Assembly (NCBI GenBank): GCA_002352055.1
Contig: DEHS01000035.1
Coordinates: forward strand, 8,932-37,072
Length of the DNA stretch: 28,141 bases
Direction: 5' to 3'
Source: Legionellaceae bacterium UBA2794
Lineage (GTDB): Bacteria; Pseudomonadota; Gammaproteobacteria; Legionellales; Legionellaceae
Part shown: positions 23,842-28,141 of the stretch, one piece after another
Numbering within the stretch: the stretch's first letter is position 1
Layout of the letters: every line of letters starts with the position of its first letter
Program-made: the position numbers and the translations under genes
The notes under the pieces: model-generated
Told to the model about the DNA's origin: nothing
What the model saw: the letters and a program-made list of their open reading frames with translations, nothing else
The model's database searches: none

Positions 23842-24597
23842 ATGAGTTCTGTATTTGCTGGAAAAGTAAGTTTAATCACTGGTGGTGCTCGCGGTATTGG
23901 TAGAGCTACTGCTTTAAAATTAGCTCAAGCCGGTAGCGATATTGCTATTGTATATTACAACAGTTCAGACGAAGCCCAGCAGCTTGTGGCAGAAATTCAG
24001 TCTATGGGACGAAAAGCAGTAGCCTTACAGGCAAATGTTGCGGATCATCAGTCGGTTAAAGAACTGTTTAGCCAATTTCGAAACAATTTTGATCATCTGA
24101 ATTTTTTAATCAGTAATGCGGCCAGTGGTGTATTAAAACCTGCGTTACAAATGTCCACGAAGCATTGGCGCTGGTGCATGGAAACAAATGCCTTAGCCTT
24201 AAATCATCTGGTTAGTGAAGGACGAGAGTTAATGCCTAAAAACAGCCGTGTATTAGCTTTATCGAGTCTGGGAGCATCTCGGGCGATACCTAATTATGCG
24301 TTCATAGGTGCCTCAAAAGCAGCATTGGAAGCTTTAGTTCGCTCTTTAAGTCTGGAATTGGCACCTTTTGGTATTACGGTGAATACGATATCTGCTGGAG
24401 TGGTAGATACCGATGCATTAAAACATTTCCCTAATCGGAAGCAATTACTGGATGAGTATCAGGCTCATGCTTTGGCTGACCGACCATTGACGCCGCAAGA
24501 TGTGGCAGATGCGGTATATTTATTATGTCTGCCTGAGGCAGCAATGATTAATGCTCATACCTTATTTGTTGATGCAGGCTACAGTAGAGTAGGCTAA
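23842..24597 (+). CDS. fabL: FabL-like enoyl-ACP reductase (SDR family)
   Basis: Short-chain dehydrogenase fold, probably the NADPH-dependent enoyl-ACP reductase closing the fatty acid elongation cycle. The 251 residues have the cofactor motif TGGARGIG (13-20), NAAS (92-95) and SSLG (141-144). The active site is Tyr152-x6-Lys159, the spacing of enoyl reductases such as FabL and FabI, and not the Tyr-x3-Lys of FabG ketoreductases. Stretches such as NAASGVLKP and DTDALKHFPNR closely resemble Bacillus subtilis FabL as I remember it. It precedes an ACP/dehydratase/ketosynthase cluster, separated by 86 bases containing another promoter. The main alternative is an SDR of unknown substrate. Confidence 0.85.
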   Translation: MSSVFAGKVSLITGGARGIGRATALKLAQAGSDIAIVYYNSSDEAQQLVAEIQSMGRKAVALQANVADHQSVKELFSQFRNNFDHLNFLISNAASGVLKPALQMSTKHWRWCMETNALALNHLVSEGRELMPKNSRVLALSSLGASRAIPNYAFIGASKAALEALVRSLSLELAPFGITVNTISAGVVDTDALKHFPNRKQLLDEYQAHALADRPLTPQDVADAVYLLCLPEAAMINAHTLFVDAGYSRVG

Positions 24598-24640
24598 ATT
24601 TTAAACTTTTCGAGATCAATAGATATAAAGCTTTTTTTTA

Positions 24641-24649
24641 TGATATAAT
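24641..24649 (+). promoter_or_regulatory. Extended -10 promoter before the ACP gene
   Basis: TG, one base, then a perfect TATAAT (24644-24649) forms an extended -10, identical over nine bases to the predicted spc promoter. No good -35 is visible. Transcription would start near 24656, about 30 bases before the ACP start. Confidence 0.55.
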
Positions 24650-24686
24650 TTGCAGCTTTGATCTAGGTCAGTCCTGAGGAAGAATG

Positions 24687-25100
24687 ATGAATGTAGCTGG
24701 CGTTTACCCTAAAGTAAGGGAAATTATTGCTGATGTATTGGTTATTGATGAAGATGAAGTATCTTTAAACAGCCGTTTAATAACGGATTTGGGTGCGGAA
24801 TCCATTGATTTCCTTGATTTGGTTTTTCAGTTAGAAAAAGAGTTTAAAATTAAAATTCCACGTGGACAATTAGAAAAAAATGCACGCGGTGATTTGGCAG
24901 AAGATGAATTTGAGAAAGGCGGCACGTTGACTGCAGCGGGTCTTGAGGCCTTAAAAAGTTATTTAAGCGAGGTACCTGCTGATCAGTTTAAAACAAATAT
25001 GAAAGTTAATGAAATTCCTATGTTGTTTACTGTTGAGACCTTCTGCAAATTAGTACTAGCTGCAGTGAGTGAACAGCATGCCGCTGCTCCGGTTGCCTGA
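24687..25100 (+). CDS. AcpXL-like acyl carrier protein with internal extension
   Basis: Carrier protein, probably dedicated to very-long-chain acyl groups. The ATG at 24687 gives 137 residues and sits 6 bases after GAGGA; an ATG three bases earlier is also possible. The phosphopantetheine site is LGAESIDFLDLVF with the modified Ser at residue 39. Helix I (VREIIADVL) and KEFKIKIP follow the AcpXL pattern. About 45 extra residues separate this core from the C-terminal helix-like IPMLFTVETFCKLVLAAV, making it much longer than the usual 78-92. The stop overlaps the dehydratase start by one base. ACP identity is firm; the AcpXL role is inferred from sequence and neighbours. Confidence 0.88.
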   Translation: MNVAGVYPKVREIIADVLVIDEDEVSLNSRLITDLGAESIDFLDLVFQLEKEFKIKIPRGQLEKNARGDLAEDEFEKGGTLTAAGLEALKSYLSEVPADQFKTNMKVNEIPMLFTVETFCKLVLAAVSEQHAAAPVA

Positions 25101-25996
25101 TGTCGTTTCTCTTTGTAGATAGAATAGTACAATTATCCCCTGGTGAATTAATCCGGGGGGTAAAGCATATAACCCACGATGATCCTTACTTGACTTCTGA
25201 TGATCAAGGTATCCCCTGTTTCGTTCCCTCGCTAATAGGTGAAACTCTTGGACAATTAGCTGCCTGGAATGTGATGCATTATAACGAATTCACCCAGCGC
25301 CCAGTGGCAGGAGTTGTCTCTAGTGCTCAATTGCATCGCCCGGCATACGTGGGTGACACGTTATTACTTGAGTCTTATATAGACGTTCTTGATGATAAAG
25401 CAGTTCAATATCATAGCGTCGCTCGTATAGTGGATGAGCCAGTATTCACAATTGAAGGAGCTTTGGGGCCTTTACTACCGATGGCTGATTTTATTGAAGA
25501 TGAGCTAATCAGACAGCAATTTGCAGAAATATATCGTCCAACTGATTGGACTGTATATAGCAATGCCTGCAGCGCTCTGAAATCCATAAAGCCATTATCC
25601 ATCAAGGAATTAAACGTAACTCCAATGACCTTTGACCGGATAATTGAAAGTGTTCCTGGAGTAAGCATGATTGCCGAAAAGCGTATCACGCGATCTGCTC
25701 GTTATTTTGCGGATCACTTTCCTAAGAAACCGGTTTTACCGATGACGGTGTTGCTTGAATGTAAATTAAATTTGGCACGGGAATTTATTAGGGACGCTGG
25801 CTTTTCCACGTCATATAAAGTGAGTAAGCTGCGTAAAATAAAGATGAATGAGTTCGTTCAGCCGGGGGACATCCTTACCTGTCATGTTAAGTTAAAGCAC
25901 CAAACCTCAGATGAAGTGGTTTTATCTTATCGCAGTGAAGTAAATGACAAACGTGTCTGCGTAGTAGAAGTCGTATTGATTCCAAAAGGTAAATAA
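25100..25996 (+). CDS. Tandem hot-dog 3-hydroxyacyl-ACP dehydratase, FabZ-like
   Basis: Probable dehydratase removing water from 3-hydroxyacyl-ACP. The 298 residues form two hot-dog domains. The second (about 170-298) has the FabZ active site ADHFPKKPVLPMTVLLE with His206 and Glu220, then NEFVQPGD. The first (1-135) starts FLFVDRIVQL and has GETLGQLAAW with Glu48, but the His position reads IPCFVPS, so its catalytic His is missing. One active and one structural half, or a composite site, is likely. Standard FabZ is a single domain of about 150 residues. It overlaps the ACP gene by one base and ends 1 base before the ketosynthase. Confidence 0.82.
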   Translation: MSFLFVDRIVQLSPGELIRGVKHITHDDPYLTSDDQGIPCFVPSLIGETLGQLAAWNVMHYNEFTQRPVAGVVSSAQLHRPAYVGDTLLLESYIDVLDDKAVQYHSVARIVDEPVFTIEGALGPLLPMADFIEDELIRQQFAEIYRPTDWTVYSNACSALKSIKPLSIKELNVTPMTFDRIIESVPGVSMIAEKRITRSARYFADHFPKKPVLPMTVLLECKLNLAREFIRDAGFSTSYKVSKLRKIKMNEFVQPGDILTCHVKLKHQTSDEVVLSYRSEVNDKRVCVVEVVLIPKGK

Positions 25997-25997
25997 T

Positions 25998-27293
25998 ATG
26001 AATAAAAGACGAGTAGCGATTACTGGTTTAGGGGTGGTATCACCTTTGGGGCATACTGTAGAAACTACTTGGCAAAACTTAATGGATGGTCACTCAGGAG
26101 TGGCTTCTATTTCTCATTTTGATGCCAGTGCATTTCCTACCCATATTGCTGCAGAAGTTAAACATTTTACTCCCGACGCTTCATTAGTTAATAAACACAC
26201 ACGGTTTGCCATGTCATTTACTCATTATGCTCTTGAAGCAGCGCGTCAGGCTTTTGCTGATGCGGGAGTGCTTCCTACGGCCCAAAATGCATCGCGCTGG
26301 GGTGTTGTGGCTGGTAGCGGAATGATGACCGCTGAATTTGATTATTTAAATCGTTTTCAACAGGCTTGTGCTTTGGATGGAGTGGTTGATTGGAATCGGT
26401 TGCAGGATAAGGCCAATGAGTTTTATCGGTTAGTTGATTTTGGAAAAACCACTTCTAACTCGGGATTGTCATTACTTATTCAGCAATTTGGTCTTAAAGG
26501 GTACGCCTCATCGGTACATACAGCGTGTGCGTCTGGGGGACAGGCATTGGGATTAGCGATGCAGGTTATACGTCGTGGTGAGGCTGATTTTATGTTGGCG
26601 GGTGGCTTTGATTCCATGATAAACCCTCTTGGGTTATCTAGTTTCTGTCTTTTAGGAGCTCTATCTACCTATAATGATACGCCTGCAACTGCTAGCCGTC
26701 CTTTTGATGGGACCCGCAATGGATTTGTACTCGGTGAAGGAGCAGCATTCTTAATTCTTGAAGAGTGGGAAAAAGCAAAGGCTCGCGGAGCACATATTTA
26801 TGCGGAGCTTGCGGGGGAAGGTAATTCCTTAAGCTCTTATCGTATCACCGATTCTCACCCTAACGGGGACGGCGCTATTCAGGCTATAGAGCGAGCTTTA
26901 GCCGATGCTGGAGTCAAGCCAAGTGAAGTAGATTATATTAATGCGCATGGCACTTCGACTAAAATGAATGATTTAAGCGAAACTAACGCTATTAAAGCAG
27001 TTTTTGGTGATCGGGTTGCTAACTTACCTACTAGCTCAACAAAAAGTCAAACCGGACATTTGATTGCCGCTGCCGGCGCTCTGGAAGCGGTGCTTTCGGT
27101 AAAAGCGATAGAGCAGGCTCGCATACCAAAAACGGCTAATTTGACCACTCCCGATCCTGAATGTGATTTGGATTATGTCGTTGATGGTCCACGTGAAAAA
27201 TCTCTGGGGGTTGTAATATCTAATTCTTTTGGTTTTGGCGGATCAAATAGCTGCCTGTTGTTTAAGCATCCTGAGTTTGAAGGAGCCAATTAA
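25998..27293 (+). CDS. fabF: Beta-ketoacyl-ACP synthase II-like, catalytically complete
   Basis: Condensing enzyme extending acyl chains with malonyl-ACP. The 431 residues show the thiolase fold with all catalytic residues: Cys177 in VHTACASGG, His317 in INAHGTSTKMND, Lys349 in SSTKSQTGH and His354. The C-terminal SNSFGFGGSNS loop is typical. It starts MNKRRVAITGLGVVSPLGH. Its place after ACP and dehydratase matches rhizobial FabF2XL. The stop overlaps the next ketosynthase-like gene by one base, which suggests equal production of the two partners. Confidence 0.92.
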   Translation: MNKRRVAITGLGVVSPLGHTVETTWQNLMDGHSGVASISHFDASAFPTHIAAEVKHFTPDASLVNKHTRFAMSFTHYALEAARQAFADAGVLPTAQNASRWGVVAGSGMMTAEFDYLNRFQQACALDGVVDWNRLQDKANEFYRLVDFGKTTSNSGLSLLIQQFGLKGYASSVHTACASGGQALGLAMQVIRRGEADFMLAGGFDSMINPLGLSSFCLLGALSTYNDTPATASRPFDGTRNGFVLGEGAAFLILEEWEKAKARGAHIYAELAGEGNSLSSYRITDSHPNGDGAIQAIERALADAGVKPSEVDYINAHGTSTKMNDLSETNAIKAVFGDRVANLPTSSTKSQTGHLIAAAGALEAVLSVKAIEQARIPKTANLTTPDPECDLDYVVDGPREKSLGVVISNSFGFGGSNSCLLFKHPEFEGAN

Positions 27294-28141
27294 TGAGTAG
27301 CGAGAATCGAGTATTTATCACTGGACGTAGTGCACTGACATCCGTGGGTGCCACTGCTGATAACACATGGAATGCTATTTTAAATGGTGAAACCGGAATT
27401 GCCGAGATTGGTGATTGGGACATTTCCCAATGGTCTCATCGACTGGGTGGTGAATTAAAAGAGTTTCAACCGGCAAAAATGTTACCTGACCGCAAATTGA
27501 TTAAAGTAATATCGCGCCAGGATGTTATGGGGATACATGCTGCAGTTCAAGCGGTAGAACACAGTCAAATGATTGCTTATCGAGACTCGCTTGATTCGCA
27601 AGAAGATTTTAACGAACAAACAGCCGTATATGTGGGATCTCCAGGAAACAAATACTTTCAACAATATGATTTTTTACCCTTGTTAGCTAAAACGAATGAG
27701 AACATGCAGCAGTTTGCCAATCAATTGTTTGACGAAGTTCATCCTACTTGGCTACTTCGAATCTTGCCTAATAATGTTCTTGCTTACGCTGGTATTACCT
27801 ATGGATTTAAAGGTCCGAATCATAATATAACCAATCATGCAGTAGGAGGAACTCAAGCATTATTGGAAGCCTACCATGCCATCCGAAGCGGACAGGCTGA
27901 TCGTGCAGTAGTCGTGGCATATGATATGGGTGTAGAGCCGCAAGCATTATTTTATTATGAACGGTTAGGGGTTTTAAGTCCAAATCATTTAAGGCCTTTC
28001 GATGCCGCGCATAATGGCACGATTTTAGCAGATGGAGCCGCAGCACTGGTATTGGAAAGTGAGGCAAGCGTCAAATCCCGTAGTGCTCAGTGTTATGGTG
28101 AAGTGTTGGGTGGATTATCTGCAAGCGAAGCGGCAGGATTA
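27293..28141 (+). CDS. Ketosynthase-like protein lacking catalytic Cys, 5' part (cut by window end)
   Basis: The open frame runs 283 codons from ATG 27293 to the window end without a stop. The product begins MSSENRVFITGRSALTSVGA and keeps the FabF fold, including LRPFDAAHNGTILADGAAALVLE. Where the active ketosynthase has TACASGGQAL this protein has TNHAVGGTQAL, placing His182 (codon 27836-27838) at the catalytic Cys position. It therefore should not form an acyl-thioester and may act as a chain-length factor or decarboxylating partner of the preceding enzyme, as in type II polyketide systems. The position matches rhizobial FabF1XL. The downstream His residues lie outside the window. Confidence 0.88.
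   Translation, partial: MSSENRVFITGRSALTSVGATADNTWNAILNGETGIAEIGDWDISQWSHRLGGELKEFQPAKMLPDRKLIKVISRQDVMGIHAAVQAVEHSQMIAYRDSLDSQEDFNEQTAVYVGSPGNKYFQQYDFLPLLAKTNENMQQFANQLFDEVHPTWLLRILPNNVLAYAGITYGFKGPNHNITNHAVGGTQALLEAYHAIRSGQADRAVVVAYDMGVEPQALFYYERLGVLSPNHLRPFDAAHNGTILADGAAALVLESEASVKSRSAQCYGEVLGGLSASEAAGL

Noticed and set aside
24630..24639. T run after AAAGC as terminator of the FabL-like gene
   Set aside because: No stable stem could be drawn before the T run.

Overview
The window looks like a Legionella-type gammaproteobacterial chromosome. This is inferred from AT-rich DNA, the joined str/S10/spc/alpha ribosomal order, a YajR-like transporter next to ssb, and a long-chain acyl cluster that I remember as characteristic of Legionella. 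No database search was possible, so the genus is probable and the species is open. No tRNA, rRNA, insertion sequence, prophage or CRISPR array was seen.

Region 1 (1-20649, all + strand) is the transcription and translation super-cluster. It runs: the 3' two thirds of rpoC; a strong promoter; rpsL-rpsG-fusA-tuf (str); rpsJ-rplC-rplD-rplW-rplB-rpsS-rplV-rpsC-rplP-rpmC-rpsQ (S10); an internal extended -10 promoter; rplN-rplX-rplE-rpsN-rpsH-rplF-rplR-rpsE-rpmD-rplO-secY-rpmJ (spc); a second candidate internal promoter; rpsM-rpsK-rpsD-rpoA-rplQ (alpha); and a clear intrinsic terminator. Spacing is tight, with several 1-4 base stop/start overlaps. Only 5 bases separate tuf from rpsJ, so there is no room for an enterobacterial-type S10 leader. 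Oddities are a Ser/Gly/acidic insertion in S7, a full-length S14 that carries a four-cysteine zinc motif, and unusual Cys/His residues in S4.

Region 2 (20650-21670) is about 1 kb with no recognisable gene, between the rplQ terminator and the convergent ssb gene.

Region 3 (21671-23604, - strand) holds a YajR-like MFS transporter followed by ssb.

Region 4 (23842-28141, + strand, cut by the window end) is the most interesting part. It holds a FabL-like enoyl-ACP reductase, an enlarged AcpXL-like acyl carrier protein, a tandem hot-dog dehydratase, a complete FabF-like ketosynthase with Cys-His-Lys-His, and a second ketosynthase-fold protein with His where the catalytic Cys should be. The ACP-dehydratase-KS-KS order matches the rhizobial AcpXL/FabZXL/FabF2XL/FabF1XL cluster for very-long-chain lipid A acyl groups. 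Legionella lipid A is known to carry such chains, for example 27-oxo-octacosanoate. The inference is a dedicated very-long-chain fatty acid elongation system with an enoyl reductase at its head and a KS/chain-length-factor-like pair; a lipid A acyltransferase would be expected beyond the window end.
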